Shown: positions 26,365 through 35,504, counted from the first letter of the stretch. The stretch: DNA of 64,000 nucleotides from CAYFWF01 sp964346815 (GCA_964346815.1 CAYFWF010000016.1:1-64000); one strand, 5' to 3'. Numbers and translations are program-made. Notes: generated by a model from the letters alone, not told the origin.

Positions 26365-27739
26365 TTTCTTCCACGTCTTCTACTGTCTTGGGAATGGATT
26401 TCCCCAACACCTTGCGTCCTTCCTCGGTCACCAGGACGTTATCCTCGATCCTGATCCCTCCGAAATCCTTGTATTCCATGAGCTTTTCATAATCTATGAA
26501 GGATTCGAATTTTTTCTCTGCGGCCCATTGATCTATCAGAGCAGGAATAAAATAAATCCCGGGTTCTACGGTCAGGACATGGCCTGGCTCGAGTTTCTTG
26601 GCCATTCGAAGATAAGCAAGACCGAACTGTTCGCTTCTGCGGACTTTGTCATTGTAGCCGACATAATCCTCTCCTAAATCCTCCATATCATGGACATCCA
26701 GGCCGATCATGTGGCCCAGCCCATGAGGAAAGAAAAGTCCGTGGGCCCCTACCTTCACGGCTTCATCGGTGTCTCCTTTCAGCAACCCTAACTCTTTGAG
26801 TCCCGAAGCGATGACGGTTGCTGCTTGGATGTGGATGTCTTTGAACATCACTCCAGGCTTGATGTTCAGGATCGCTGTTTCTTGGGCCCTGAGCACGATT
26901 TTGTAGACCTCTTTCTGTTTAGGCATGAAAGTACCTCCCACGGGAACTGTCCTGGTGATATCGGAGGCATACCTCATCGGAGATTCAGCACCTGAATCCA
27001 TGACCAGGAGTCGTCCCTCGATGAGCGGATTCCCATGGTAATGATTATGGAGTATTTGTCCGTTTATGGTGAGTATGGTAGGGAAAGCCACAGAGCATCC
27101 AGCCGCAAGGACTATTCCTTCCATCTGGCCCACAATCTCCCTTTCATATATACCGGGTTTGGCCATTTTCATGGCTGTGGTGTACAAGTCATAAGTAGTC
27201 TCATGGGCCATTTCCATCTGCTCGATCTCTTGAGGTATCTTTATCGATCTCTGGGCAACCACGGCTTTTATCAACTCTTTGGAGGTGTTATCCTTGACAG
27301 CAGTTTGATCAATCCCCATAAGGTGCATGATTTTTAAAACATTTTCAGGCCTGTAGGGAGGAAGATAATGAATCATCCTTCCCTTATTCTTGGCTTCATT
27401 GATGGTTTGCTCCATTTGGGCAAGAGGGGCTGTTTCCGTGACTCCCACCAGAGCTGCCCTTTCCTTCATGGTTGGAAGTTCCCCCATCCAGATGATGTCT
27501 TCCATACTGACATCATTGCCAAAAATCATGTCTTTCCCTTCATCGAGATCGACGACTGCTGCTAATGAGGGGGAATCCAAGCCAAAAAAATAAAGAAACG
27601 AGCTGTCCTGCCGGAAAGGAAAAGGATTGGCCGGATAGTTCATCGGGCTTTCCTCGTTTCCCAGAAAAAGCAGAAGGCCAGAATCGAATTGCTCCTTCAA
27701 AAGGTTTCGGCGTTTCACATAGATCTTAGAATCGAACAT
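26348..27739 (-). CDS. pepP: Xaa-Pro aminopeptidase (M24B)
   Basis: The 463-residue protein starts at 27739 after AAGGAGC. It has the N-terminal aminopeptidase-P domain (YPANPFPFRQDSSFLYFFGLD) and the C-terminal pita-bread domain. Metal ligands lie in MDSGAESPMRYASDITRTVPVGG (two Asp), HGLGHMIGLDVHD (His), VEPGIYF (Glu) and GGIRIEDNVLV (Glu). It removes N-terminal residues before proline, which suits a peptide-degrading organism and complements hydroxyproline/proline use by the next operon. It is separated from hypD by a miniature inverted-repeat element. Confidence 0.92.
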   Translation of the reverse strand: MFDSKIYVKRRNLLKEQFDSGLLLFLGNEESPMNYPANPFPFRQDSSFLYFFGLDSPSLAAVVDLDEGKDMIFGNDVSMEDIIWMGELPTMKERAALVGVTETAPLAQMEQTINEAKNKGRMIHYLPPYRPENVLKIMHLMGIDQTAVKDNTSKELIKAVVAQRSIKIPQEIEQMEMAHETTYDLYTTAMKMAKPGIYEREIVGQMEGIVLAAGCSVAFPTILTINGQILHNHYHGNPLIEGRLLVMDSGAESPMRYASDITRTVPVGGTFMPKQKEVYKIVLRAQETAILNIKPGVMFKDIHIQAATVIASGLKELGLLKGDTDEAVKVGAHGLFFPHGLGHMIGLDVHDMEDLGEDYVGYNDKVRRSEQFGLAYLRMAKKLEPGHVLTVEPGIYFIPALIDQWAAEKKFESFIDYEKLMEYKDFGGIRIEDNVLVTEEGRKVLGKSIPKTVEDVEEITASG

Positions 27740-27810
27740 ATCCTTGCTCCTTATTTTACCTTTAAAACAAGAACACATGATATATCAATCCATTCAGCAG
27801 ACACAACACT

Positions 27811-27982
27811 TAATTTTAGAGGTTGTCCCAAAGTGACGGGAAATATAATCGAGATAAAGGTGGAGGGGAAATGTCGGAGCGGCAACGGAATGGCGTTAAA
27901 AATCTGAACTAGAGCGAAGACATTTCCCCGCACCTTAGATGGATACTTCATCCCCGTCACTTTGGGACAATGCCTAATTTTA
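27811..27982. mobile_element. Miniature inverted-repeat element, 156 bp, with 8-bp TSD
   Basis: The element spans 27819-27974. Its ends carry inverted repeats with a perfect 18-bp core, TTGTCCCAAAGTGACGGG (27823-27840), and its complement (27953-27970). The identical octamer TAATTTTA flanks it on both sides (27811-27818 and 27975-27982), a target-site duplication. Inside, GAGGGGAAATGTC pairs with GACATTTCCCCG, so the whole element can fold into a long hairpin. No transposase is encoded. It lies just after the hypD stop, where its hairpin could act as a terminator. A longer relative is at 61448. Confidence 0.92.
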
Positions 27983-27987
27983 ATTAG

Positions 27988-30351
27988 TCAGAAAGAAAGG
28001 TGTTCGGTCCTTTGGATGATCTCGTTCTGCAGTTCGACGCTCAGGTCCACAAAATAATCGCTGTATCCTGCCACTCGTACGGTCAGATCTCTGTATCTTT
28101 CAGGATGCTTTTGGGCATCTCTGAGGGTATCTGCACTGACGACATTGAACTGGACGTGGTGTCCATCCATCTTGAAATATCCCCGGATAAGGTGCAGGAG
28201 ATTTTCAAGGCCTTTTTCATCCGCCAGCAGCTGGGGAGTGAATTTCTGGTTGAGAAGCGTACCTCCTGTCCGTACATGGTCCATTTTTGTCACAGATTTC
28301 ATAACCGCGGTGGGACCGTGTCTGTCAGCACCCTGGACAGGAGACACTCCCTCTGAGAGAGGTTCTCCGGCTTTCCTTCCGTCTGCAGTCGCTCCGACCA
28401 CATTCCCGAAATACACATGTACGGTAGTGGGAAGGAGGTTGATCCGGTAATTACCGCCCTTGGTGTTCGGTCTTCCATCCACTGCCTCAAAATAGGCCTC
28501 GAAGATGGATTTCATGATTTCATCAGCATAGTCATCATCATTCCCATATTTGGGAGTTTTGTTCAAGAATCTCTGACGCAGCGGTTCATAATTTTCGAAG
28601 TCAGTCTTCAACGCCTTAAGGAGCCGCCGCATACTGACCTTTTTTTTATCATATACATTGTACCTGATAGAAGTTAGGATATCTGTCATGGTCCCCATGC
28701 CCACACCCTGGATGTAGGATGTGTTGTAGCGTGCACCTCCATCATGGTAATCTTTCCCGGTCCTGATACAATCATCGATCAGAATGGAAAGGAACGGCGA
28801 GGGCAGATTTTCTGCATACAACCGCTCAATGATATTGTTTCCCTTGACTTTGATATCCACAAAATGTCGGAGCTGCTTGTTGAAAGCCTGGAACAGATCT
28901 TCAAATGTAGAGAATCTTTCTGGATTTCCTGTTTGCAGCCCGATGAGCTTACCTGTCCGGGGATCGAATCCGTTGTTCAGGGTGATTTCCAAAACTTTGG
29001 TGAGATTGAAGTAACCGGTAAGGTTATAATTTTCTTTACCGAATGCACCGGACTCCACACATCCACTAGCTCCGCCGTCTCGAGCGTCCTCGACCGATTT
29101 CCCCTGACGAACAAGTTCCTGCACAATGGCATCGGTATTGAAGATCGAAGGCTGGCCGAATCCTGTTTTTACGATCTCCAAGGCTCTTTTCAGGAAGCGG
29201 TCTGGATTCTTTTTGCTGATCTGAACCATGGAGCTGGGCTGGAGAATTCTCATCTCCTCAACCACGTCCATGATGAGATAGGAAAGCTCGTTCACAGCAT
29301 CTGACCCATCCTGTTTCATGCCTCCTGTATTGATTAAAGCAAAATCCGTGTAGGTCCCGCTCTCTTCAGCGGTCACTCCAACCTTTGGCGGAGCCGGTTG
29401 ATTATTGAACTTTATCCAGAAGGTCTGAAGCAGTTCCCGCGCTTTCTCACGGGTCAGAGTCCCATTCTGAAGACCTCTGGCATAAAAGGGATAGAGATGC
29501 TGGTCGAGCCTTCCTGGATTAAAGGAATCCCAGGTGTTGAACTCGATAATCACACCTAGATGGACAAACCAGTAGTACTGGAGGGCTTCCCAGAAATTAC
29601 GGGGAGCATGGGCCGGAACTTGCCGACAGATCCTGGCAATCATCTCCAATTCCTTTTTTCTTTTGGGATCTTTTTCCTTCCTGGCAAGTTTTTTCGCTCT
29701 GTCTGCATGACGTTGCGCATAATGTATGAGCGCCTCTGCACAGATGTCCATGGCTTTGAGCTCTTCCCTCTTCTTGTAGGCCTCAGGATCATTCAGGAAA
29801 TCCAGCCCCTCTATGCTCTTCCGTATGTCTTTTTTAAAATCCAAAAAGCCCTTCCTGTATATCTTGTCATCTAGCACAGTGTGCCCCGGAGCTCTCTGCT
29901 CCATAAATTCGGTGAAGATTCCGGCTTCATAAGCCCCCTTCCATTCCTGGTCCACCTCATCGAATATTCGATCTCTTATCGATTTCCCCTTCCAGAAAGG
30001 TAAAATCTCCTCTCTATACAGTTCTTTGGTCTTCTCATCCACTGAAAATGAGGTTTTCGCTCGGCTATCCAAAATCCTCAGATCCTTAAGGCTGTGAGCT
30101 GTGATTTCGGGATAAGTCGGAGTCGCTTTAGGCGCAGGACCCCGTTCCCCAACTATGAGCTCTCCTTTATTGATGCAAATGACTTTTTTCTCGAGAAGAT
30201 ATTTGAAAGCCAGAGCCCGCTGTACCGGGGTGGAAAACTTCTGCGTTACATCACTCCTGTAGAACTCTGTGATGAGCTTTGCCCTCTCTGGGGTAATGAA
30301 TGGTTTTGCATCCAGACTCTGCTGCCTCAATCTCTTGATCCGATCGTTCAC
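27988..30351 (-). CDS. hypD: Trans-4-hydroxy-L-proline dehydratase (glycyl radical enzyme)
   Basis: The 787-residue protein starts with GTG behind GGAGG. It has the glycyl radical loop RVAGYSDYF (Gly762) and the thiyl cysteine with its acid-base glutamate in SGCVESGAFGKE (Cys431, Glu433). The HypD active-site residues I recall from the Clostridioides difficile enzyme (Phe152, His160, Asp278, Ser334, Asp339, Phe340, Cys434, Glu436, Tyr450, Thr645, Gly765) all recur here at a constant offset of -3. The enzyme dehydrates trans-4-hydroxyproline to pyrroline-5-carboxylate under anoxic conditions. Its activase is encoded immediately upstream. Confidence 0.92.
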   Translation of the reverse strand: MNDRIKRLRQQSLDAKPFITPERAKLITEFYRSDVTQKFSTPVQRALAFKYLLEKKVICINKGELIVGERGPAPKATPTYPEITAHSLKDLRILDSRAKTSFSVDEKTKELYREEILPFWKGKSIRDRIFDEVDQEWKGAYEAGIFTEFMEQRAPGHTVLDDKIYRKGFLDFKKDIRKSIEGLDFLNDPEAYKKREELKAMDICAEALIHYAQRHADRAKKLARKEKDPKRKKELEMIARICRQVPAHAPRNFWEALQYYWFVHLGVIIEFNTWDSFNPGRLDQHLYPFYARGLQNGTLTREKARELLQTFWIKFNNQPAPPKVGVTAEESGTYTDFALINTGGMKQDGSDAVNELSYLIMDVVEEMRILQPSSMVQISKKNPDRFLKRALEIVKTGFGQPSIFNTDAIVQELVRQGKSVEDARDGGASGCVESGAFGKENYNLTGYFNLTKVLEITLNNGFDPRTGKLIGLQTGNPERFSTFEDLFQAFNKQLRHFVDIKVKGNNIIERLYAENLPSPFLSILIDDCIRTGKDYHDGGARYNTSYIQGVGMGTMTDILTSIRYNVYDKKKVSMRRLLKALKTDFENYEPLRQRFLNKTPKYGNDDDYADEIMKSIFEAYFEAVDGRPNTKGGNYRINLLPTTVHVYFGNVVGATADGRKAGEPLSEGVSPVQGADRHGPTAVMKSVTKMDHVRTGGTLLNQKFTPQLLADEKGLENLLHLIRGYFKMDGHHVQFNVVSADTLRDAQKHPERYRDLTVRVAGYSDYFVDLSVELQNEIIQRTEHLSF

Positions 30352-30353
30352 CT

Positions 30354-31259
30354 TTAACCTCCAATCTTGACTGAAAATCCATATGAAGAGAGCTCATTAT
30401 TGATCTCTTGAAGCCTCTGATCTGAAGGAGCTCGAAAAGCGATGGATGGATTGGACCTGTTCAACCTCCGCCGCTTTTCCTCTCCTCCCTTATGATAAGG
30501 GAGAAGATTGATCTCCTCAATGCTCCCACAAGACCGAAGAAACTCTGCCATTCTCTGAATGTGCCCCTCATCATCATTGACTCCCTCCAAAACAGGCATC
30601 CTGATGATTATCCTCTTTCCACCCTGAGAAAGCTTTCTCAGATTCTCCAGGATTATCTCGTTGGATTTCCCGGTGAATTCTTGGTGCTTTTCCTTATCCA
30701 TGATTTTAAGGTCGAAAAGAATCAGATCTGCCTCTTGGCTGATTTTCTCCAGAATATCGAAATCCACTAATCCAGAAGTATCCACGGCCGTGTGAATGTT
30801 CCTCCCCTTCAACCCGGTGAGCAGAGCCAGCAAAAAATCAGGTTGAACCAGCGGCTCTCCTCCCGAAAAGGTGATCCCTCCTTCGGATTCTTCATAGAAT
30901 ATTCTGTCCTTTTCTACTTCATCCAGGACATCCTGAATGCTGACCACTCGACCGACACATTCGACCGCATCATACATGCAGGCTTCGGCACACTTCCCAC
31001 AGAGGTCACATCTCCCCCGTACAATCGCAATCATTTTTCTTTTTTTTGTGATGGCATTTTTTGGACAAACTGAGACGCAATCCCGGCAATCTGCTGCACA
31101 CCGTTCGGGGCGAATCATGATTTGTGGCTCTCTTTCTATTCCTTCAGGATTGTGGCACCACTGACACCCCAATGTGCATCCTTTGAAAAAAACTGTAGTC
31201 CGGATTCCAGGTCCGTCATGGATGGCGTATCGTTTGATATCGAATATGGTGCCCTTCAC
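30354..31259 (-). CDS. Glycyl radical enzyme activase (radical SAM)
   Basis: The 301-residue protein has the radical SAM motif CTLGCQWCHNPEG near residue 29. A bacterial ferredoxin-type insert follows with two further four-cysteine sets (CAADCRDCVSVCP and CDLCGKCAEACM), then TFSGGEPLVQPDF. This three-cluster layout is typical of activases for non-PFL glycyl radical enzymes. It installs the glycyl radical on HypD using S-adenosylmethionine. It starts with GTG three bases after the GntR gene stop, and the hypD ribosome site overlaps its 3' end, so the three genes form one unit. Confidence 0.93.
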   Translation of the reverse strand: MKGTIFDIKRYAIHDGPGIRTTVFFKGCTLGCQWCHNPEGIEREPQIMIRPERCAADCRDCVSVCPKNAITKKRKMIAIVRGRCDLCGKCAEACMYDAVECVGRVVSIQDVLDEVEKDRIFYEESEGGITFSGGEPLVQPDFLLALLTGLKGRNIHTAVDTSGLVDFDILEKISQEADLILFDLKIMDKEKHQEFTGKSNEIILENLRKLSQGGKRIIIRMPVLEGVNDDEGHIQRMAEFLRSCGSIEEINLLPYHKGGEEKRRRLNRSNPSIAFRAPSDQRLQEINNELSSYGFSVKIGG

Positions 31260-31262
31260 AGC

Positions 31263-31961
31263 CTACCCATCCTTTCTCCCCGAGGCCGCCGCTGCCCTTT
31301 TGTAGTATCTTCTTATAAAATTTTCCTGCACCTGGAAGGACCAGTGGACATCCCGCAAGTGCTTCACAGCCTCCTCCTTTTTTCCTTCCTCGATCAATCG
31401 AATGAACTCTCCGTGTTCTAAAATAGAAGCCTCTTCCCATTGCTTGACAAAACCCTCTTGCCGGGGGAAATCATACAAACGTTTTTTCAAAGTAATAACA
31501 ATTTTTACCAGGTCTTTATTCTCGCAGAGATCAAGAAAAATATTGTGAAACTCGAGGTTTTTCTGATAATACCGATTGAAATTATCCTGTGATATGGCCT
31601 TGCCCATTGCGGAATTCAGAGCATGCATTCTCTTGATATGAGAATCTTTGATCTTTTTAAACGCAGCGATTAAGGCCGTACTCTCCAGAGCACCTATAAT
31701 TTCATAATAGTTTTTTATATCTTGAAGAGTGAGAGGATTGACCATCACACCACGGCGGGGGAAAATGGATACAAAACCTTCCATCTCGAGCTGCAGTAAG
31801 GCATCCCGGAGCGGTGTTCGGCTGACGCCCAGCTGTCTGCTCGTCTCTTCGATGTTGAGAGCAGATCCAGGGAGGATTTTGCCTTTTTCCATTTGGCCCC
31901 TCAGATACTCATAAACCTGCTCTTTCAAAGATTTCAGGTTAAGAACGCTTTTTTCCGCCAT
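31263..31961 (-). CDS. GntR-family regulator with FCD domain
   Basis: This 232-residue regulator has an N-terminal winged helix (ETSRQLGVSRTPLRDALLQLEMEGFV, the GntR signature) and a helical FCD ligand-binding domain with Asp/His residues (NLEFHNIFLDLCEN, HGEFI). FCD regulators usually sense small carboxylates or amino acids and repress their own operon. It is the first gene of the GntR-activase-hypD unit, so it probably controls hydroxyproline use. An inverted repeat lies 13 bases ahead of its start. Confidence 0.88.
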   Translation of the reverse strand: MAEKSVLNLKSLKEQVYEYLRGQMEKGKILPGSALNIEETSRQLGVSRTPLRDALLQLEMEGFVSIFPRRGVMVNPLTLQDIKNYYEIIGALESTALIAAFKKIKDSHIKRMHALNSAMGKAISQDNFNRYYQKNLEFHNIFLDLCENKDLVKIVITLKKRLYDFPRQEGFVKQWEEASILEHGEFIRLIEEGKKEEAVKHLRDVHWSFQVQENFIRRYYKRAAAASGRKDG

Positions 31962-31973
31962 CGAATTCTCTGC

Positions 31974-31990
31974 TGATATCTAATATATCA
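31974..31990 (-). promoter_or_regulatory. Inverted repeat, candidate GntR operator
   Basis: TGATAT-CTAAT-ATATCA is a perfect 6-bp inverted repeat with a 5-base spacer, 13-29 bases upstream of the GntR start. Its position suits autorepression. The sequence does not contain the TGGT/ACCA core of many FadR-type sites. Confidence 0.35.
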
Positions 31991-32142
31991 CACATCAGCA
32001 CTAAAAACAACACATGCTTTTCATTCAGAATACACCTTCTTTCTATCGATGAATGATTGAGTAAACTGTTTTTTTTAAGATCCAAGGCGATATTGTTTTT
32101 TCGAAAACACCTATGGAACCATGGAGTAAGGAGGTATGGCCT

Positions 32143-33246
32143 TTACTTCACTGTCACTACAGGTTCGCCTAACAGCTCCTCACTCACATGAATGCCTAAT
32201 CCGGGCCCTGACGGCACATCCAGCCATCCATCTTTCCTCATCGGAGCGTCCTCGGCAAGATGGACATCGTTATAGCTGTTGAAGTCTGTAGATGTGAAAT
32301 AGAACTCTGATTTTGTGCTTCCGACCAAATGGGCAATGGCCGCTGTGGTGATATCCCCTCCCCAGCTATCCTCAAGTGTCATGGCGATTCCGAGCGATTC
32401 GCACAGATCTCTCATCTGTTTGGCTTTGGTCAATCCACCCAGGCGGGATATCTTCAGGTTGACCACATCCATAGCTTTATGGTTATAAGCCCGTATTAGG
32501 GAATGAACCTCTCTTATCACTTCATCCAATATCATCGGCTGGGGGGTATGCTCCCGAACGATACAGCATTCTTCCAGGCTCCTGCACGGCTGTTCGATGT
32601 AGACATCCTCCCCTCTCAGCGCATTGACCACCCGAATAGCTGCGTGAGACATCCAACCCGTGTTGGCGTCTGCCACCAGAATATCACCTGGCTCTATAAC
32701 GGCGAGAGCAGCTTTGATACGATGAACATCCTCTTCCGGATCGCCCCCCACTTTGAGCTGGAACCGCCGGTATCCTTCTTCCCGATAACGGGCCACATCG
32801 TCAGCCATTTTTTGCGGGCCACCTTGGGATATCGCTCTGTACAGTGGAAATGAATCTATACCCCGCCCGCCCAGAAGAGTGCATACCGAGGTGTTTGTGG
32901 CTTTCCCTAGGATATCCCAACAAGCTGTATCCAAGGCCGACTTGATAGAGTTATGCCCTGTCATCGCTCTATCCATGATTTGATTGATGATGCTGATCTG
33001 GCAAGGATCCTGTCCGATCAGATAGCTCCCGACTTCCTGTACTCCGGAAGGGATTCCTCGGGAATAGGCATCCATATAAGCGGATCCCAGCGGACAGACT
33101 TCTGCAAATCCCTTCAATCCTTCATCGGTCGATATTCTGACGACCGTACTCACAAATGTGGTAACCGCCTGGCCTCTGGACCACGCATATTCCTGGTCCA
33201 GAAGCTTATAATCGACCTGATATACATCGATTTGGGTAATCTTCAT
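32143..33246 (-). CDS. Enolase-superfamily enzyme, possible (hydroxy)proline epimerase/dehydratase
   Basis: The start at 33246 has GGAGG upstream; the 367-residue protein belongs to the muconate-lactonising subgroup of the enolase superfamily. Visible residues are Lys165 in FQLKVGG, metal ligands Asp193 (VADANTGW), Glu218 (YIEQPC) and Asp241 (ILDE), and the opposite-face Lys265 (NLKISRLGG). Two opposed lysines indicate a 1,1-proton-transfer (epimerase) or dehydratase chemistry. The EQPC and GGDI-AA-AH-G motifs recall 4-hydroxyproline betaine 2-epimerase and cis-3-hydroxyproline dehydratase. Its place beside hypD supports a hydroxyproline-related substrate, but this is inference. Confidence 0.72.
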   Translation of the reverse strand: MKITQIDVYQVDYKLLDQEYAWSRGQAVTTFVSTVVRISTDEGLKGFAEVCPLGSAYMDAYSRGIPSGVQEVGSYLIGQDPCQISIINQIMDRAMTGHNSIKSALDTACWDILGKATNTSVCTLLGGRGIDSFPLYRAISQGGPQKMADDVARYREEGYRRFQLKVGGDPEEDVHRIKAALAVIEPGDILVADANTGWMSHAAIRVVNALRGEDVYIEQPCRSLEECCIVREHTPQPMILDEVIREVHSLIRAYNHKAMDVVNLKISRLGGLTKAKQMRDLCESLGIAMTLEDSWGGDITTAAIAHLVGSTKSEFYFTSTDFNSYNDVHLAEDAPMRKDGWLDVPSGPGLGIHVSEELLGEPVVTVK

Positions 33247-33379
33247 GTCAAACCTCCATAAGCGGAACACCACAAGCGGGATTCAGTCTTTACAAGATAG
33301 AAGGGATGATATCGAAGAAGAGAAAAAATTTCAAATAGAACGCGACTCTTTTAACTCCCTGTTTCCGTGTCGGTAAAAG

Positions 33380-34306
33380 TTAAAGATTAGCCAGCTTATT
33401 CAATTCCTCCCATTCTTCATCGACTTTCTTCTGGAACTCTTCGAGAACCCATGCATTTTCCTCTTTAAAGAGATGGCGGAATCTGCCCTGCGGTTTGATC
33501 CACTCCAGCACTGGTTTCTTTTCCTTGGGTTTGTAGTTGATTTTGTACTTTCCGTTTTCCACTTCATACAGAGGCCAGACACATGTATCGACAGCGGTCT
33601 TAGCCAGCTCTATGCCCATAGATTCTTCATATTTCCATTCCGTGGGGCACAGACACAGCACGTTCAGGAAGGCTGGGCCCTCCACCTCGAATGACTTTTT
33701 GGCTTTATTGTACAGGTCTTGCCAGCGGGTGGGACTCGCTTGGGCCGCATAAGGGATATTATGCGCGGCCAGAACCTTGGTGAGGTCTTTCCGCCACTGA
33801 AGCTTTCCTGGGCTCTGAGTCCCTGCAGGGGATGTGGTCGCCGAGGCTCCCAAGGGAGTCGCCGAAGATCTCTGGCCTCCCGTATTGGCATAGGCATTAT
33901 TGTCATAACAGAGATAGACGATATCATGCCCCCTTTCCATGGCACCCGAGAGAGCCTGAAGTCCGATGTCATAGGTCCCTCCATCTCCTCCCACACCCAG
34001 GAATTTAATCGTCTTCTCTTCTGGAATCTTTCCCTGTCTCTTCAAAGATTTGTACATGGCTTCCACACCGGCGATAGTGGATGCCGCATTTTCAAAAGCG
34101 CTGTGCACCCACGTCATATTCCAGGATGTCCGGGGAAAAATGGTTGTGCAAACCTCCAGGCATCCCGTCGCATTGGCTATAATGAGTGGATCTTCGGTTG
34201 CCCGCAAAACCACTTTAAAAATCAATGGAATCCCGCATCCCAGACACATACCATGCCCGGCCACCAATCTATCTTCCATTTTAGCTAGATCTTTAAGTTT
34301 AGCCAT
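33380..34306 (-). CDS. porB: 2-oxoacid (pyruvate):ferredoxin oxidoreductase, beta subunit
   Basis: The 308-residue protein carries the thiamine-diphosphate domain. Visible are CLGCGIP, the ATGC loop, GDGGTYDIG and NNAYANTGGQ, which bind thiamine diphosphate and Mg, plus the cluster-ligand cysteines (CLGC at residues ~20 and a later Cys). It is the last of four genes in the order gamma-delta-alpha-beta. The complex oxidises pyruvate to acetyl-CoA and reduces ferredoxin. Its close likeness to pyruvate enzymes favours pyruvate, but branched-chain 2-oxoacids cannot be excluded. Confidence 0.92.
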   Translation of the reverse strand: MAKLKDLAKMEDRLVAGHGMCLGCGIPLIFKVVLRATEDPLIIANATGCLEVCTTIFPRTSWNMTWVHSAFENAASTIAGVEAMYKSLKRQGKIPEEKTIKFLGVGGDGGTYDIGLQALSGAMERGHDIVYLCYDNNAYANTGGQRSSATPLGASATTSPAGTQSPGKLQWRKDLTKVLAAHNIPYAAQASPTRWQDLYNKAKKSFEVEGPAFLNVLCLCPTEWKYEESMGIELAKTAVDTCVWPLYEVENGKYKINYKPKEKKPVLEWIKPQGRFRHLFKEENAWVLEEFQKKVDEEWEELNKLANL

Positions 34307-34322
34307 TTCATTCTCCCTTCTA

Positions 34323-35504
34323 TTACTCTCTTAAATTCAAATACCCGTAAATCTCTTCGATTTTTCCTGTCTCGGCGATCTTTTCCAGCTTTTCAGCGAC
34401 TTCCTTGAAATGTTCGACCCTGATGTCTCTCCCTCCGAGGCCGTAGACATAATTCACCACCCTGGGGCGAACATCATAATCATAAAGAGAGTTGCGTATT
34501 TCCGTAAAAAGGGGCGCTCCAAAGGCACCCGGTGAGGAACTGCGGTCCAAAACAGCAACAGCTTTCATGTTCTTCAAGGCTGCGGCGATCTTCCCATGGG
34601 GAAACGGCCTGAAAACCCTCGGCTTTAAAAGTCCCACTTTTTTCCCATCGTCTCTGAGTTCATCGATGGCATCTTTTCCTGTTCCTGCGGCAGAGCTCAT
34701 CACCACAATGCAGATTTCTGCATCGTCCATCCTGTATTCTTCGAAAAAACCGTATGTGCGGCCGAATGCCTCTCCGTATTCCTTCCCGACTTTCTCGATG
34801 ATGGGAGGGGCATTCTCGATTCCCTCCAGCTGGTTTCTTTTGTGCTCGAAATAGTAATCCGTAAAATCGATAGGCCCGACCGTCATCTTCCGGCTGGTGT
34901 CCAGCAAAGGATACAAAGGCTGGTATTCACCCACAAATTCTTTGACTTTTTTGTCATCTTCGACATGAACGACTTCCAGCGAATGGCTGATAATAAAGCC
35001 GTCCAGTCCCACCAATACGGGGGTCCGTACATCCAGATGCTCGGCAATCCGGAAAGCTTGAATAAAATTGTCATAGGCTTCCTGACAATTTTCCGAATAG
35101 ATCTGAATCCACCCCGAGTCCCGAGCTCCCATGGTGTCGCTGTGATCGCCATGGATATTGATGGGGGCGCTCAAGGAGCGGTTGACGATGGCAGCCACAA
35201 TAGGAAGCCGGAGGCCAGCCGCAATATAAAGCATCTCCCACATAAGGGCCAATCCCTGGGATGCCGTTGCGGTCATCACCCGGCCTCCTGCCGAAGCGGC
35301 ACCTATACAGACGCTCATAGCGCTGTGTTCGCTCTCAGGGCAGACAAACTCGCCCGATATCAATCCATCTGCTTTGAATTGGGCAATGGTTTCTACGATG
35401 GCTGTGGAGGGAGTGATGGGGTAAGCTGCCATCACATCCGGGTTAACCTGTCTGACCGCCTCGGCAACGGTCTGATTTCCGTTGAGTGTTTTCACTGTGC
35501 TCAT
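34323..35504 (-). CDS. porA: 2-oxoacid (pyruvate):ferredoxin oxidoreductase, alpha subunit
   Basis: The 393-residue subunit begins with TLNGNQTVAEAVRQVNPDVMAAYPITPST, where the YPITPS motif is the substrate-side loop of the alpha subunit, and continues with SEHSAMSVCIGAASAGGRVMTATASQGLALM. Later, VLDRSSSPGAFGAPLFTEI is typical of PorA of the pyruvate class. The start overlaps the delta-subunit stop by four bases, and the beta gene follows 16 bases later. Confidence 0.94.
   Translation of the reverse strand: MSTVKTLNGNQTVAEAVRQVNPDVMAAYPITPSTAIVETIAQFKADGLISGEFVCPESEHSAMSVCIGAASAGGRVMTATASQGLALMWEMLYIAAGLRLPIVAAIVNRSLSAPINIHGDHSDTMGARDSGWIQIYSENCQEAYDNFIQAFRIAEHLDVRTPVLVGLDGFIISHSLEVVHVEDDKKVKEFVGEYQPLYPLLDTSRKMTVGPIDFTDYYFEHKRNQLEGIENAPPIIEKVGKEYGEAFGRTYGFFEEYRMDDAEICIVVMSSAAGTGKDAIDELRDDGKKVGLLKPRVFRPFPHGKIAAALKNMKAVAVLDRSSSPGAFGAPLFTEIRNSLYDYDVRPRVVNYVYGLGGRDIRVEHFKEVAEKLEKIAETGKIEEIYGYLNLRE

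Noticed and set aside
27988..30351. Pyruvate formate-lyase, choline lyase or glycerol dehydratase
   Set aside because: PFL needs two adjacent cysteines, which are absent; active-site residues match HypD at a constant offset better than the other lyases.
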